From Stutzerimonas nosocomialis (GTDB lineage: Bacteria; Pseudomonadota; Gammaproteobacteria; Pseudomonadales; Pseudomonadaceae): DNA of 64,000 bases. A program made the translations under genes and the position numbers. This document shows, in pieces, positions 9,744 to 20,600 of this stretch (positions are counted from its first letter, which is position 1; each line of letters begins with the position of its first letter). The stretch spans positions 119,610 to 183,609 of the forward strand of contig NZ_QLAE01000006.1 of the NCBI RefSeq assembly GCF_005876855.1, in the 5' to 3' direction. The notes under the pieces are model-generated. The model had not been told where the DNA came from, did no database searches, and saw nothing but the letters and a program-made list of their open reading frames with translations.

Positions 9744-11246
9744 ATGAAACCTTCGCTAGTCCTGAAGATGGGCCAGCAGCTGACGATGACTCCTCAGCTG
9801 CAACAAGCCATACGATTGCTCCAGCTCTCCACCCTGGATTTGCAGCAGGAAATTCAGGAGGCGCTGGAATCCAATCCCATGCTCGAGCGCCAGGAAGAGG
9901 GCGACGATTTCGACAGCCCCGACCCGATGGCCGATGGCGCCGAGAAGGCCTCCGAGAACACCACCGAAACACGTCAGGAAACCACCTACGAGGAGACCAT
10001 CAACACGGTCGAGAACCTCGAGGACGGCGAATGGAGCGAGCGCATCCCCAACGAACTGCCGGTGGACACCGCCTGGGAAGACGTCTACCAGACCAGCGCC
10101 AGCAGCCTGCCCAGCAGCGATGACGACGAGTGGGACTTCACCGCACGCACCTCGGCCGGCGAAAGCCTGCAGACCCACCTGCTCTGGCAGCTGAACCTGG
10201 CGCCGATGAGCGACACCGACCGGCTTATCGCCGTCACCCTGATCGACTGCATCAACAACCAGGGCTATCTGGAAGAATCGCTCCAGGAAGTCCTCGACTC
10301 GCTCGATCCGGAACTGGGAATCGAGCTCGATGAAGTCGAGGTGGTGCTGCGCCGCATCCAGCAGTTCGAACCGGCCGGCATCGGTGCGCGCGACCTGCGC
10401 GAATGCCTGCTGCTGCAGCTGCGCCAGCTGCCCGCCAAGACGCCCTGGCTCGCCGAGGCGCAGCGACTGGTGAGCGATCATCTGGACGTGCTCGGCAGCC
10501 GCGACTACAGCCTGCTGATGCGCAAGATGAAGCTCAAGGAAGACGAGCTGCGCCAGATCATCGAACTGATCCAGAGCCTCAATCCACGTCCCGGCTCGCA
10601 GATCGAGGCGAGCGAACCCGAATACGTGGTGCCCGACGTCATCGTGCGCAAGCACAACGACCGCTGGATCGTCGAGCTCAACCAGGAGGCGGTGCCGCGC
10701 CTGCGGGTCAACGCCCAGTATGCAGGCTTCGTCAAACGCGCCGATTCGAGCGCCGACAACACCTTCATGCGCAATCAGTTGCAGGAGGCGCGCTGGTTCA
10801 TCAAGAGCCTGCAGAGCCGCAACGAGACGCTGATGAAGGTCGCCACCCAGATCGTCGAACACCAGCGCGGCTTCCTCGACTATGGCGACGAGGCCATGAA
10901 GCCGCTGGTGCTGCACGACATCGCCGAGGCCGTCGGCATGCACGAGTCGACCATTTCGCGAGTGACCACGCAGAAGTACATGCACACCCCGCGCGGCATT
11001 TACGAACTGAAGTACTTCTTCTCCAGCCACGTGAGCACCTCCGAAGGCGGCGAATGCTCTTCGACCGCGATCCGCGCCATCATCAAGAAACTGGTGGCGG
11101 CGGAAAATCAGAAAAAGCCGTTGAGCGACAGCAAGATCGCTGGTTTACTGGAGGCACAGGGCATTCAGGTCGCCCGCCGCACCGTCGCCAAGTACCGCGA
11201 ATCTCTCGGGATTGCACCGTCGAGCGAACGCAAGCGACTGATGTGA
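9744..11246 (+). CDS. rpoN: RNA polymerase sigma-54 factor
   Basis: Sigma-54 directs RNA polymerase to -24/-12 promoters that need enhancer-binding activators (nitrogen, motility and many catabolic genes in Pseudomonas). The 500-residue product shows region I at the N-terminus ([20 protein letters not shown]), an acidic region II at about 55-115, and the core-binding and HTH regions. The RpoN box [10 protein letters not shown] lies near residue 475. Length is typical. It starts the rpoN-hpf-ptsN-rapZ-ptsO cluster, conserved in proteobacteria. Confidence 0.98.
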   Translation: MKPSLVLKMGQQLTMTPQLQQAIRLLQLSTLDLQQEIQEALESNPMLERQEEGDDFDSPDPMADGAEKASENTTETRQETTYEETINTVENLEDGEWSERIPNELPVDTAWEDVYQTSASSLPSSDDDEWDFTARTSAGESLQTHLLWQLNLAPMSDTDRLIAVTLIDCINNQGYLEESLQEVLDSLDPELGIELDEVEVVLRRIQQFEPAGIGARDLRECLLLQLRQLPAKTPWLAEAQRLVSDHLDVLGSRDYSLLMRKMKLKEDELRQIIELIQSLNPRPGSQIEASEPEYVVPDVIVRKHNDRWIVELNQEAVPRLRVNAQYAGFVKRADSSADNTFMRNQLQEARWFIKSLQSRNETLMKVATQIVEHQRGFLDYGDEAMKPLVLHDIAEAVGMHESTISRVTTQKYMHTPRGIYELKYFFSSHVSTSEGGECSSTAIRAIIKKLVAAENQKKPLSDSKIAGLLEAQGIQVARRTVAKYRESLGIAPSSERKRLM

Positions 11247-11270
11247 CGGCGACCGCCATAGCGTTACGGC

Positions 11271-11290
11271 GGCAGGCCCTCCGGCCTGCC
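11271..11290 (+). repeat. Hairpin between rpoN and hpf
   Basis: Perfect 8-base stem GGCAGGCC/GGCCTGCC around a CTCC loop, 24 bases after the rpoN stop and with no T-run. It could stabilise or process the mRNA rather than terminate it. Confidence 0.5.
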
Positions 11291-11320
11291 ACCACACGTG
11301 GCGAGAAAGGAGAAAGCTGT

Positions 11321-11629
11321 ATGCAAGTCAACATCAGTGGACACCACCTGGTTGTAACCGACGCCCTTCGCGACTGCATCGAGGACAAGTTCGAAAAGCT
11401 CGAACGCCATTTCGACCGAATCATCGCGGTTCAGGTAATTCTCTCCGTCGAGAAGCTCAAACAGAAAATCGAAGCGACTCTGCATGTGGCCGGCCGTGAA
11501 GTGGTCGCCAATGCCGAGCACGAAGACATGTACGCAGCCATTGATCTGCTGATCGACAAGCTCGACCGCCAACTGATCAAGCACAAGGAAAAACAGCTCG
11601 ATCGCCACCAGGGCGTCGTCGCCCGCTGA
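11321..11629 (+). CDS. hpf: Ribosome hibernation promoting factor, short form
   Basis: HPF binds the decoding centre of idle ribosomes and promotes dimerisation and protection in stationary phase. The product has 102 residues with the S30AE/YfiA beta-alpha fold (starts MQVNISGHHLVVTDALRDC; basic C-terminus). There is no C-terminal dimerisation domain, so this is the short type. AAAGGAGAAA precedes the ATG. It is cotranscribed with ptsN, whose start is 10 bases downstream. Confidence 0.95.
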   Translation: MQVNISGHHLVVTDALRDCIEDKFEKLERHFDRIIAVQVILSVEKLKQKIEATLHVAGREVVANAEHEDMYAAIDLLIDKLDRQLIKHKEKQLDRHQGVVAR

Positions 11630-11639
11630 TCGCCTCATT

Positions 11640-12104
11640 ATGATCCGACTCGAAACCATCCTGACCCCCGGACGTTCCTTGGTGAACGTCCCGGGCGGCA
11701 GCAAGAAACGCGTGCTCGAACAGATCGCAAGACTGGTCGCGCACGACATGCCCGACCTCGACTCCCAGGTCATCTTCGAAAGTCTCGTGGCCCGCGAGAA
11801 GCTCGGCTCGACCGGCTTCGGCAACGGCATCGCGATCCCCCACTGCCGGCTCGCCGGCTGCCAAACACCGCTCAGCGCGGTGCTCCGGCTCGACGCACCG
11901 GTGGATTTCGACGCCATCGACGGAATGCCCGTCGACCTGCTGTTCGTGCTCCTGGTACCCCAGGCGGCTACCGACGAACATCTGGAGCTGCTTCGCCAGA
12001 TCGCCAGCATGCTCGATCGCAGCGAAGTCCGTGACCGCCTGCGCCAGGCGCAGACGAGCGAAAGTCTCTACAGCGTGGTGGTCGACGTCCAGAACGGGCA
12101 ATAG
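11640..12104 (+). CDS. ptsN: PTS-Ntr EIIA component
   Basis: EIIA-Ntr accepts phosphate from NPr and acts as a regulator of potassium and nitrogen responses rather than a sugar carrier. The 154-residue product contains GNGIAIPHCRL near residue 65; its His is the phosphorylation site. ptsN and ptsO (NPr) flank rapZ here. The EI-Ntr gene ptsP is not in the window. Confidence 0.95.
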   Translation: MIRLETILTPGRSLVNVPGGSKKRVLEQIARLVAHDMPDLDSQVIFESLVAREKLGSTGFGNGIAIPHCRLAGCQTPLSAVLRLDAPVDFDAIDGMPVDLLFVLLVPQAATDEHLELLRQIASMLDRSEVRDRLRQAQTSESLYSVVVDVQNGQ

Positions 12105-12113
12105 AGGTCTGAA

Positions 12114-12971
12114 ATGCGCCTGATCATCGTCAGCGGCCGGTCCGGCTCAGGCAAGAGCACAGCCCTCAACGTCCTGGAGGACAACGGTTTCTACTGCATC
12201 GACAACCTGCCGGCCGGCCTGCTTCCCGAACTGACGGAGCGGGCCCTGCTGCATACCGAGCTGCTGCATCCGCAGGTAGCGGTATCGATCGACGCGCGCA
12301 ACCTGCCCAGCCATCTGCAGCGTTTTCCAGAGCTGCTCGCCGATGCGCGGGCGCGCTTCATCCAGTGCGACGTGGTGTATCTGGACGCCGATGACGAGAC
12401 GCTGCTCAAGCGATTCTCGGAGACGCGCCGACGACACCCGCTGACCAACGAGACACGTTCGCTGGCCGAGGCCATTCAGGACGAAAGGCAGCTGCTGGCG
12501 CCCATCACCGACCTTGCCGACCTGAAGATCGACACCACCCACCTCAACCTCTATCAGCTACGCGATGTGCTGAAGCTGCGCCTGCTGAACAAGCCGGAGC
12601 CCGGCACCGCGTTTCTGATCGAATCCTTCGGATTCAAGCGCGGCATGCCGGTCGATGCCGACCTGGTGTTCGACGTACGCTGCCTGCCCAACCCCTACTG
12701 GAAAGCGGAGCTGCGCGCGCAGTCCGGCCTCGACCAGCCGGTCGCCGAATACCTGGCGACCCAGCCCGAGGTGGAAGAGATGTACCAGGACATCCTGGCC
12801 TACCTGAACAAATGGCTGCCACGCTTCGCCGCCAGCAATCGGGCCTACGTGACGGTTGCCATCGGCTGCACGGGCGGTCACCATCGCTCGGTCTATCTGG
12901 CCGAACGCCTGGGGCGAGCCCTCCGGGAGCCGCTGAAGAATCTGCAGGTCCGCCACCGCGACCTCAGCTAG
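12114..12971 (+). CDS. rapZ: RNase adapter RapZ (nucleotide-binding)
   Basis: RapZ is a P-loop protein. In enterobacteria it recruits RNase E to the sRNA GlmZ and senses glucosamine-6-phosphate; its role in Pseudomonas is less defined. The 285-residue product has the Walker A motif GRSGSGKS at residues 7-14 and the C-terminal conserved segment [18 protein letters not shown] near residues 245-262. It starts 9 bases after ptsN and ends 8 bases before ptsO. Confidence 0.95.
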   Translation: MRLIIVSGRSGSGKSTALNVLEDNGFYCIDNLPAGLLPELTERALLHTELLHPQVAVSIDARNLPSHLQRFPELLADARARFIQCDVVYLDADDETLLKRFSETRRRHPLTNETRSLAEAIQDERQLLAPITDLADLKIDTTHLNLYQLRDVLKLRLLNKPEPGTAFLIESFGFKRGMPVDADLVFDVRCLPNPYWKAELRAQSGLDQPVAEYLATQPEVEEMYQDILAYLNKWLPRFAASNRAYVTVAIGCTGGHHRSVYLAERLGRALREPLKNLQVRHRDLS

Positions 12972-12979
12972 GAACCGCA

Positions 12980-13252
12980 ATGCCTGCTTGCGACATCACC
13001 ATCATCAACAAACTGGGTCTTCATGCCCGCGCGGCGGCGAAATTCGTCGGCGTGGCCAACCGCTTTCCCTGCGACATCCGCGTCGGGCGCGACGCCGCCA
13101 GCCTGGTCGACGGCAAGGGGATCATGGCAGTGATGATGCTCGCGGCAAGCAAGGGGACCACCCTGCACCTGCGCACCCAGGGCGAACAGGAGGACGAAGC
13201 CCTCGCCGCCCTGATCGCGCTGATCGAGGATTACTTCGAAGAAGGCGAATGA
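12980..13252 (+). CDS. ptsO: HPr-like phosphocarrier NPr
   Basis: NPr passes phosphate from EI-Ntr (PtsP) to EIIA-Ntr (PtsN). The 90-residue product has the HPr active-site segment NKLGLHARAAAKF, with the phosphorylated His at residue 15, and the second conserved region around GIMAVMMLAASKG near residue 48. Last gene of the rpoN cluster; it converges with pmbA across a strong hairpin. Confidence 0.95.
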   Translation: MPACDITIINKLGLHARAAAKFVGVANRFPCDIRVGRDAASLVDGKGIMAVMMLAASKGTTLHLRTQGEQEDEALAALIALIEDYFEEGE

Positions 13253-13259
13253 TCCGTCC

Positions 13260-13287
13260 GGCTGCCGCCAGCATCCCGGCGGCAGCC
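13260..13287. terminator. Convergent hairpin between ptsO and pmbA
   Basis: Perfect 10-base stem GGCTGCCGCC/GGCGGCAGCC with an 8-base loop in the 42-base gap between two convergent genes. There is no T-run on either strand, so termination would be partial or Rho-assisted. Confidence 0.55.
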
Positions 13288-13294
13288 CTCCCCC

Positions 13295-14641
13295 TCAGCT
13301 CCCCGCTACTTTCATCCGCTCGATCAGTACCGAACCGGTGCGCACGTTGCCCCGCGTCTCTACGTCGCTTCCCACCGCGACCAGTTGCCTGAACATGTCC
13401 CGCAGGTTGCCGGCGATGGTCACTTCCTGCACCGGAAACTGGATTTCGCCGTTCTCCACCCAGTAACCGCCCGCGCCTCGCGAATAATCGCCGGTGACCA
13501 GGTTCAACCCCTGGCCCATCAGCTCGGTCACCAGCAGACCGCGCCCCATGCGCCGGATCAGCGCCGCCTGGTCGTCCTCGCCGTGGCTGACGAACAGGTT
13601 GTGCACGCCGCCGGCGTTGGCCGTACTCGGCATCCCCAGCTTGCGTCCCGAATAGGTACTGAGCACGTAGGACACCAGGCGACCGTCCTCCACGAACGGC
13701 TTGGCATAGGTCGCCAGCCCGTCGCCGTCGTAGCCCGCGCTGCCCAGCGCCTGCCGCAGGTGCGGACGCTCGTCTAGCTGCAGCCACTCGGGAAACAGCG
13801 TCTGCCCCAGGGCGCCTTCGAGAAAGGACGCGTTGCGATAGAGGTTGCCACCCGAAATCGCGGCCAGGAAGTGCCCGAACAGGCCGGTGGCCAGGTCGGC
13901 GGAAAACAGCACCGGCACGTCGCAGGTCGGCACCGGGCGCGCGCCAAGGCGTCGGACGGCCCGCTCGGCGGCCCGCCGCCCGATCAGCTGCGGGTCGGCC
14001 AGCGAGGTGCCGATGCGGCCGACATCGTAGTAGTAGTCGCGCTGCATCTGCCCGTCGCTTTCGGCGATCATCACGCAGCTCAGGCTATGGCGGGTGCTGC
14101 AGTAGCTGCCGATAAAGCCCTGGCTGTTGCCATAGGCCCGGCAGCCCTGGTGGGTATTGAGGCTGGTGCCGTCGGCATTGCGGATACGGCTGTCGGTGTC
14201 GAAGGCAGCCGCCTCACACGCCAGCGCCTGTTCGATCGCCTGTTCGGGCGTGATCGCCCAGGGGTGGAAGAGATCGAGGTCGGGCAGCTCGCGCGCCATG
14301 AGCGAGGCGTCAGCCAGCCCGGCGTACGAATCTTCCGAAGCGTGCTGGGCGATCGCCAGGGCAGCCGCCACGGTCTCGCGGATGTCGTCGTCCGTCGCGC
14401 CGGTGGTGCTTGCCGAGCCCTTGCGCTGGCCTACGTAAACGGTGATGCCAAAGCCCTGGTCGCGATTGAACTCGACGGTCTCCACCTCGCGCTGACGCAC
14501 CGTGGTCGACAGCCCCTGCTCCATCGACACCGAGACCTCGCTGGCGCTGGCGCCTTGGCGCCGCGCTTCCTCGATGATCTGCGCGACCTTCTCGCGCAAC
14601 CCTGGCAATGCCGCGGGACCGATGCCCTCTACCTCACTCAT
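13295..14641 (-). CDS. pmbA: PmbA/TldE, partner of metalloprotease TldD
   Basis: TldD and TldE (PmbA) form a heterodimeric protease that unfolds and cleaves peptides (microcin B17 maturation, CcdA turnover in E. coli). The 448-residue product from the ATG at 14641 belongs to the U62 family but lacks the HExxxH zinc motif, as expected for the TldE half. Starts further upstream run antisense to yjgA and are rejected. It is divergent from yjgA and separated from tldD by that gene, the usual Pseudomonas arrangement. Confidence 0.95.
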   Translation of the reverse strand: MSEVEGIGPAALPGLREKVAQIIEEARRQGASASEVSVSMEQGLSTTVRQREVETVEFNRDQGFGITVYVGQRKGSASTTGATDDDIRETVAAALAIAQHASEDSYAGLADASLMARELPDLDLFHPWAITPEQAIEQALACEAAAFDTDSRIRNADGTSLNTHQGCRAYGNSQGFIGSYCSTRHSLSCVMIAESDGQMQRDYYYDVGRIGTSLADPQLIGRRAAERAVRRLGARPVPTCDVPVLFSADLATGLFGHFLAAISGGNLYRNASFLEGALGQTLFPEWLQLDERPHLRQALGSAGYDGDGLATYAKPFVEDGRLVSYVLSTYSGRKLGMPSTANAGGVHNLFVSHGEDDQAALIRRMGRGLLVTELMGQGLNLVTGDYSRGAGGYWVENGEIQFPVQEVTIAGNLRDMFRQLVAVGSDVETRGNVRTGSVLIERMKVAGS

Positions 14642-14747
14642 AAGCGCTCCAAAACCTTCTGCCAACGTGTGCCCCCAACGGCGCCATGCAGGCGACGGCG
14701 GTGAGGCTACTGTTATCATGGCGGCCTTTCCAAGTGGACCATGCCCC

Positions 14748-15269
14748 ATGTCTGAATTTTCCGACGCCGATGCGTTCGATGAAAAAAGCAAATCCCAGGT
14801 CAAGCGCGAGTTGCATGCACTGCAGGAACTCGGCGAGCGCCTGACGACGCTCAAGCCCGAGCTGCTCGAACGCCTGCCCCTGACCGACGCGCTGCACAAG
14901 GCCCTGCTCGATGCGCCGAAGCACAAGGCCCACATCGCCCGCAAACGCCATCTGCAGTACATCGGCAAGCTGATGCGCGACCAGGACATCGAGGCCATTC
15001 TCGCGCTGGTCGACCAGGTCGACGCCTCGACTCGCCAGTACAACGAGCGCTTCCACGCCCTGGAGCGCTGGCGCGACCGGCTGATCGGCGGAGACGACCA
15101 GACCCTGGAAGCCTTCGTCACCGAATACCCCGAAGCCGATCGCCAGCACCTGCGTGGGCTCATCCGCCATGCGCAGCACGAGGCGGCGCGCAACAAGCCG
15201 CCGGCGGCCGCCCGCAAGGTGTTCAAATACATCCGCGACCTGGACGAAACCAAGCGCGGCCTGCGCTAG
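14748..15269 (+). CDS. yjgA: Ribosome-associated protein YjgA/DarP
   Basis: Highly charged alpha-helical protein of 173 residues (DUF615). DarP associates with pre-50S ribosomal subunits and aids late assembly. The ATG at 14748 begins [20 protein letters not shown]; the C-terminus is basic and contains [14 protein letters not shown]. It lies between the divergent pmbA and the convergent tldD. Confidence 0.93.
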   Translation: MSEFSDADAFDEKSKSQVKRELHALQELGERLTTLKPELLERLPLTDALHKALLDAPKHKAHIARKRHLQYIGKLMRDQDIEAILALVDQVDASTRQYNERFHALERWRDRLIGGDDQTLEAFVTEYPEADRQHLRGLIRHAQHEAARNKPPAAARKVFKYIRDLDETKRGLR

Positions 15270-15305
15270 CGGCTCCGCGCGGTTCCGCCCGCGGCGAAAG
15301 AGCCG

Positions 15306-16748
15306 TCATGCGCCGGTGCCGCCGACGGTGATCGCATCGATCTTCAAGGTCGGCTGGCCCACGCCGACCGGCACCGACTGCCCATCCTTGCCGCAGGTGC
15401 CCACACCGCTGTCCAGCGCCAGGTCGTTGCCGACCATCGAGACCCGGTTCATCACCTCCGGACCATTGCCGATCAGGGTCGCGCCCTTGACCGGCGCGGT
15501 GATCCGGCCGTCCTCGATGAGGTAGGCCTCGCTGGTGGAAAAGACGAACTTGCCACTGGTGATGTCGACCTGTCCGCCGCCGAGGCTGGCGCAGTAGATG
15601 CCACGCTTGACCGACGCGATGATCTCCTGCGGATCGCTCTCTCCGGCCAGCATGTAAGTGTTGGTCATCCGCGGCATCGGCAGATGCGCATAGGATTCGC
15701 GGCGGCCGTTGCCGGTGGGCGCGACGCCCATCAGGCGCGCGTTCAGCTTGTCCTGCATGTAGCCGGTCAGCACGCCGTTCTCGATCAGGGTGGTGCACTG
15801 GGTCGGGGTGCCCTCGTCATCGACGCTCAACGAGCCGCGGCGATCGGCCAGGGTGCCGTCGTCGACGATGGTGCAGAGTTTGGACGCCACCTGCTGGCCC
15901 ACCCTGCCGCTGTAGGCCGAGCTGCCCTTGCGGTTGAAGTCGCCTTCCAGACCATGCCCGACCGCTTCGTGCAGCAACACGCCGGACCAGCCGGAGCCGA
16001 GGACCACCGGCAAGGTGCCGGCCGGCGCCGCCACCGCTTCGAGGTTGACCAGCGCCTGGCGCAGGGCCTCGCGCGCATACCCCATGGCACGGTCCTCGGC
16101 GAGGAAGAATTCGTAGCCGGTACGCCCGCCACCGCCCTGCCCGCCACGCTCACGGCGGCCGTTCTGCTCGACGATGACGCTCACGTTGAAGCGCACCAGA
16201 GGGCGGATGTCGGCCGCCAGGCTGCCGTCCATCGCGGCCACCAGGATGTGTTCCCAGACCCCTGCCAGGCTTACCGTGACCTGCTTGATGCGCGGGTCCA
16301 GCGCCCGCGTGGCGATGTCGATGCGCTTGAGCAGCTCGACCTTTTCGCCACGGCCCATGCCGTCGAGCGGGTTGTCACGGGTATAGAGCGGCGACTGGGG
16401 CGCCTTGGCGAGTACCTCGACGCGCCCGGAGCGACCGCCCCGGGAAATCGAGCGCGCCGCATGAGCGGCCTGTTTCAGGGCATCGGCGGTAATCGCATTG
16501 CTGTAGGCGAAGCCCGTCTTCTCGCCGGACAAGGCGCGCACGCCCACGCCCTGTTCGAGATGAAACCCGCCTTCCTTGACGATGCCGTCCTCGAGCACCC
16601 AGCTCTCGGTCACCTGATCCTGAAAATAGAGGTCGGCGGCGTCGATACCGGGCCCGGCCAGTTCGCCGAGCAGGCCGGGAAGATCGTCGAGACCCAGCCC
16701 ACCCGGGGTGAGCAGGCGCTCGGTGACAGGCAACAGCAGTTCACTCAT
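15306..16748 (-). CDS. tldD: Metalloprotease TldD
   Basis: Catalytic half of the TldD/TldE protease. The product has 480 residues from the ATG at 16748, preceded by GGAG; a GTG two codons upstream overlaps the preceding gene. The zinc site [11 protein letters not shown] (HExxxH) is near residue 260. It begins 2 bases after the nitrilase-family gene on the same strand, so the two are probably cotranscribed. Confidence 0.96.
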   Translation of the reverse strand: MSELLLPVTERLLTPGGLGLDDLPGLLGELAGPGIDAADLYFQDQVTESWVLEDGIVKEGGFHLEQGVGVRALSGEKTGFAYSNAITADALKQAAHAARSISRGGRSGRVEVLAKAPQSPLYTRDNPLDGMGRGEKVELLKRIDIATRALDPRIKQVTVSLAGVWEHILVAAMDGSLAADIRPLVRFNVSVIVEQNGRRERGGQGGGGRTGYEFFLAEDRAMGYAREALRQALVNLEAVAAPAGTLPVVLGSGWSGVLLHEAVGHGLEGDFNRKGSSAYSGRVGQQVASKLCTIVDDGTLADRRGSLSVDDEGTPTQCTTLIENGVLTGYMQDKLNARLMGVAPTGNGRRESYAHLPMPRMTNTYMLAGESDPQEIIASVKRGIYCASLGGGQVDITSGKFVFSTSEAYLIEDGRITAPVKGATLIGNGPEVMNRVSMVGNDLALDSGVGTCGKDGQSVPVGVGQPTLKIDAITVGGTGA

Positions 16749-16750
16749 AT

Positions 16751-17617
16751 TCACTCCGTAGTGCCGGTCGGAACGACCTCTGGCACGCTAAATCGACGGT
16801 GCGCGTGCACCGGTATGCGCTGGCGGATCGCGGCCTGCTCCGCCGCGTCGCGGTGGATGGTCAGCACCGCTTCGCCCTGGGCCTGCTGGCACAACACCCG
16901 GCCCCAGGGCTCAACGATAGACGAATGACCATGGGTCGTCCGTCCGCCGGGGTGCTCGCCGCCCTGCGCCGCCGCCAGGACGTAGCACTGCGTCTCGATC
17001 GCCCGGCTGCGAATCAGGGTTTCCCAGTGGGCCTGCCCGGTCACCGAGGTAAAGGCCGAAGGTGCGCAGATGAGCTCGGCGCCGCCCTCCCGCAAGGCGC
17101 TGTAGAGCCCGGCGAAACGCAGGTCGTAACAGACGCTCATGCCCAGCCGGCCCACGGGCGTATCGACCACCACCAGCCGGTGCCCTGCGGCGTACTGGTC
17201 CGATTCACGGTAGACCCTGCGGCTGTCGGCGACCTCGGCGTCGAACAGGTGAATCTTGTCGTAGCGCGCCACCCGATTGCCGTCGGCATCGATCAGCAGC
17301 GAGCAGGCCAGCGGCTTGCCCAGCGGGTCGTCATCGGGCGGCAAAGGCACGGTGCCGGCGACAATCCATAACCTGAGGGCGCGGGCCGTCCGTTTCAACC
17401 AGGGCAGGATCGGCCCGCTTCCGTCGGCCTCGGCTCGCGCCAGCCCCGCCACGTCCGGATGGCCCAGCGCGGCGAAGTTCTCGGGCAGAACCGCCAGCTG
17501 CGCGCCGGCCTGCGCCGCCTGCTCCAGGAGCCTGCCGGCGGCAGCCAGGTTGGGTTCTATCTCGGGCCTGCTGACCATCTGGATGACGCTGATCGCCACG
17601 ATGCGCACCTTGTGCAA
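16751..17617 (-). CDS. Carbon-nitrogen hydrolase of the nitrilase superfamily
   Basis: Amidase-type enzyme, probably a repair deaminase/omega-amidase relative (Nit1-like); the substrate cannot be read from sequence. The Glu-Lys-Cys triad is visible: E in [11 protein letters not shown] (about residue 46), K in [13 protein letters not shown] (about 118) and C in [14 protein letters not shown] (about 160). The frame opens with TTG at 17617; in-frame GTG codons at 17608 and 17602 are equally possible starts because no clear ribosome-binding site is present. It lies between yhdP and tldD, as in other Pseudomonas. Confidence 0.88.
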   Translation of the reverse strand: MHKVRIVAISVIQMVSRPEIEPNLAAAGRLLEQAAQAGAQLAVLPENFAALGHPDVAGLARAEADGSGPILPWLKRTARALRLWIVAGTVPLPPDDDPLGKPLACSLLIDADGNRVARYDKIHLFDAEVADSRRVYRESDQYAAGHRLVVVDTPVGRLGMSVCYDLRFAGLYSALREGGAELICAPSAFTSVTGQAHWETLIRSRAIETQCYVLAAAQGGEHPGGRTTHGHSSIVEPWGRVLCQQAQGEAVLTIHRDAAEQAAIRQRIPVHAHRRFSVPEVVPTGTTE

Positions 17618-17671
17618 GGGTTTGCTGCGCGCCTGGCTCCGATGGCTGTCCCGGTGCCTGGCGCGCGAGCG

Positions 17672-20600
17672 TTACTGGGGTTTCTCGAACGGCCTGTCGA
17701 AGGTGATCGAAGGGGTCTGCCAGGGACCTTCCACCTTGTACTGGACGGTCGCGAAACGGGCCAGGCGATCGCCCAGCAGCCTGTCGGCGATGAACAGCGC
17801 ACCGCCGATGGCCGGGGCCCCGACGATCAGGGCGGCCAGCGGCAGGTTGTTGGTCACGGGCAAGGTCACCAGCAGTCTGGCATCGATGCGATCGGCCGGC
17901 ATGTCGAGGATGCCGTCCAGCTCGAGGTTGCTGGACGGGCTGGTGACGGTGATCGGCTCACGGGTCCGGTAGACGCCCTGCTCGGCACTGAGCTGGCCCT
18001 TCATCCGGTCGTAGCCGAGGCCCTTGCCGAACAGATCGGAGAAATCCAGCCGCAGCCGCCGGCCGATCGAGTTGAAGTTGAGCAGGCCGAACACCCGCAA
18101 CGCCTGGGCACTCCCCTCCACCTCGACGAACTGGCCCCTGCGCAGACTCGGCGACAGGTTTCCGGAATAGCGCTTGAGGCTCAGCCAGGCCGGCGATCCG
18201 GGCCAGCGCCCATCCGCCTCCAGATGGAAGGATTCGCTGGTAACCGTTGGCGCGAAGCCCCAGGCCAGCAGCACGTCCCCCAGATTGCCCCCTTCGACGC
18301 GCCCGCTGAAACGGCTGCCCTGAGCCTCCCAGGCGCCGCCCCCCGTAAGCCGCGCCCCCTTGAGGCCGATATCCAGATCACTGAAGGCAAGGCCCTCGGC
18401 GGACGGGCGAAGCTTCAAGGACCAGGCGCCCAGCGGCGCCTCGCCCTGGAGAACACGGGCGATGAAGATATCCATGGGCGGGATCGACCTGGGGTCCACA
18501 CCGGCGAGCGGGTCTTCGGTGGCGGGCGCCGCGTCGGGGCTCGCGTCCGCCGGCGGAAAGCGCAGATGCTGCAGCGTCACGCCAATGACCGCGCCGCGCG
18601 CATCGGGCACCTGCACCTCACCGGCCAGCAGCTCGCTCTGCAGACCCAGCTGCCAGCCGGCCGGCGCCCGCTGCAGATCGACATCCAGCTCCTCGATTTC
18701 GGTGCCGAAGCCTGCGAAGCGGCCGATCTGCACCTGCGCGTTGCGCAGCAGCGATACGTCCGCGCCACCGCCCGCTCCGCCGCCGGGGGCGTTGCCCTGG
18801 CCCGTGACCAGCGGCTGCCAGGCGCTCCAGTCGAGCTGCTCCAGTCGGCCGCGAATCCGCACGCCGCGCTCGTCGGGGAGGCTGGCGCTGCCGCCACCGA
18901 GCATCAGCTCGCCACGGCCTTCCAGCAGGCGATCGGCCGGGGCGGCGTAGGCGAGCGCGGCCAGGTCGCCATAGCGCACCCAGTAGCGCCGCTCCGGCCC
19001 TTGAAGCGTCATGCGCAACGAGCTGTCTCGCCTGGCGGCGGTCGCCTTGTCGAATGGCGCCGGCAGCTGAACGTTCAGCCCCTGAAGTGATGAATCGATC
19101 TGCAACTGGCCGCCTTCGGCACCGAGCATCAGGCGCAATCGGTAAGGCAGCTCGCCGCTGGCTGGCACGTCCTGCTCGAAGGCCAGCCACTGCTTCAGCC
19201 GCGCCAGCTCGACACGGCCTTCGGCTTCGATGCGGGTTCCCGGACTGCCCGGCTTGCCGGTCGCCACCGCCCGTCCGCGCACCGGCTTGCCCAGCACATC
19301 GGCCTGCAGCTCGCTGGCGCTCAGCCCCTGGCGCGTGTCATAGCGGAAGCGACCGCCGAGCTTCTGCAGTTCCAGTTTCGGCTCGGCGATTAGCAGCCGG
19401 GCGCCTTCGGTGGAAAAGTCGGCCAGCACATGCGGCTCGGCTCCGTGATCCAGCGGGATGTCGAGTTCGAGCACGCCGTGCAGCGGACCTTCCCCCTGCC
19501 AGCCGGCGAACAGCTCGGCCGTGCCGATGGGCGCCTCGTGGAGAATCTTCAGTCCGTCGGCGACGCTGCCCTCGACCCGACCCTTTATCGCCAGGCGAGG
19601 CGCTTCGCCGGGCGCGGCGTGGGGCACGTCGGCAGTGGCCTCGAGGATGCGGCTGTCCAGGATTCGCCCTTCCTCCAGGCGCACCCGCACGCCGCTGTCC
19701 TCGATCAGCACTTCGCCCCGCCCTTCGCGAAGCGCGGGCCAGTCGGGCTGGAACGCCAGCTCGGCGTCGTGGACCTGAAAATACAGGCTCAGGCTGCGGG
19801 CGCCCTCGCCGGCGTCGCCGTGGAGCGAGCCCTGGTACTGGAAGTAGCCCTTGTCGATACCGCCGCCGCGGATGGCGCTCTTCAGCCAGGCGCCGAGTTC
19901 CGGCGCAAGCCCGTGACTCGGCAGGTATTTTTCGGTGAAGCGGGCATCACCGTTGCGCAGCCCGACCCGCAGATCCATGTAGTCCTCGGCCTCGGGGTCG
20001 CGCATCAGCCGGATCAGGAAATCCCCGGCAAGGTCGCCTTCCTCGGCGTCCACCTGCAGGTAGGGCGCCGCCAGCGTGAAGGCCCGCTCGTCGAACGTCC
20101 AGGTGAGCCGGCCACGGCCGCGCCGGTATTGCCAGGGCTGATCGAACAGCTGGGCGAGATCGAGGGTGAAATCCCGGCTGTCGAGCCTCAGTTCGCCCCG
20201 TGCGGGCGTGCCCTGCAGGCTGCCCGTCACATTGGTCGCGCCGGGCGCTCCGTGATAGGCCCCAAAGGCCACGTTCTCGAGGTTGGTGGCGAACTCCACC
20301 CGTTCGAGCGGCGCGGCGTCCGGCCGGTAGGCCAGCACGATGTTGCGCAGCGTGCCCGTTGGCTGCAGCGCCTCCAGGGCCTCGGCGGCCTCTTCAGGCA
20401 AGGGAGCGAGCGCCTTGGCCAGCGCCGCGATCGGGGCCAGGTCCAGGCGATCCACTTCGAGGCCCCAGGTGCTGGCGTCGGCATCAGGCCGCTCGACCAG
20501 ACTCAGGGTGGTGCCACCCCAGCGGGAGTCGCCCAGGCTGAATGCCAGCCCGTCGACCAGCACCCGCATGCCGGACTCGGTGCGATCGGCATAGACGGCG

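Noticed and set aside
14642-15253. Extension of PmbA upstream of 14641
   Set aside because: It is antisense to yjgA and would add about 200 residues absent from the family.
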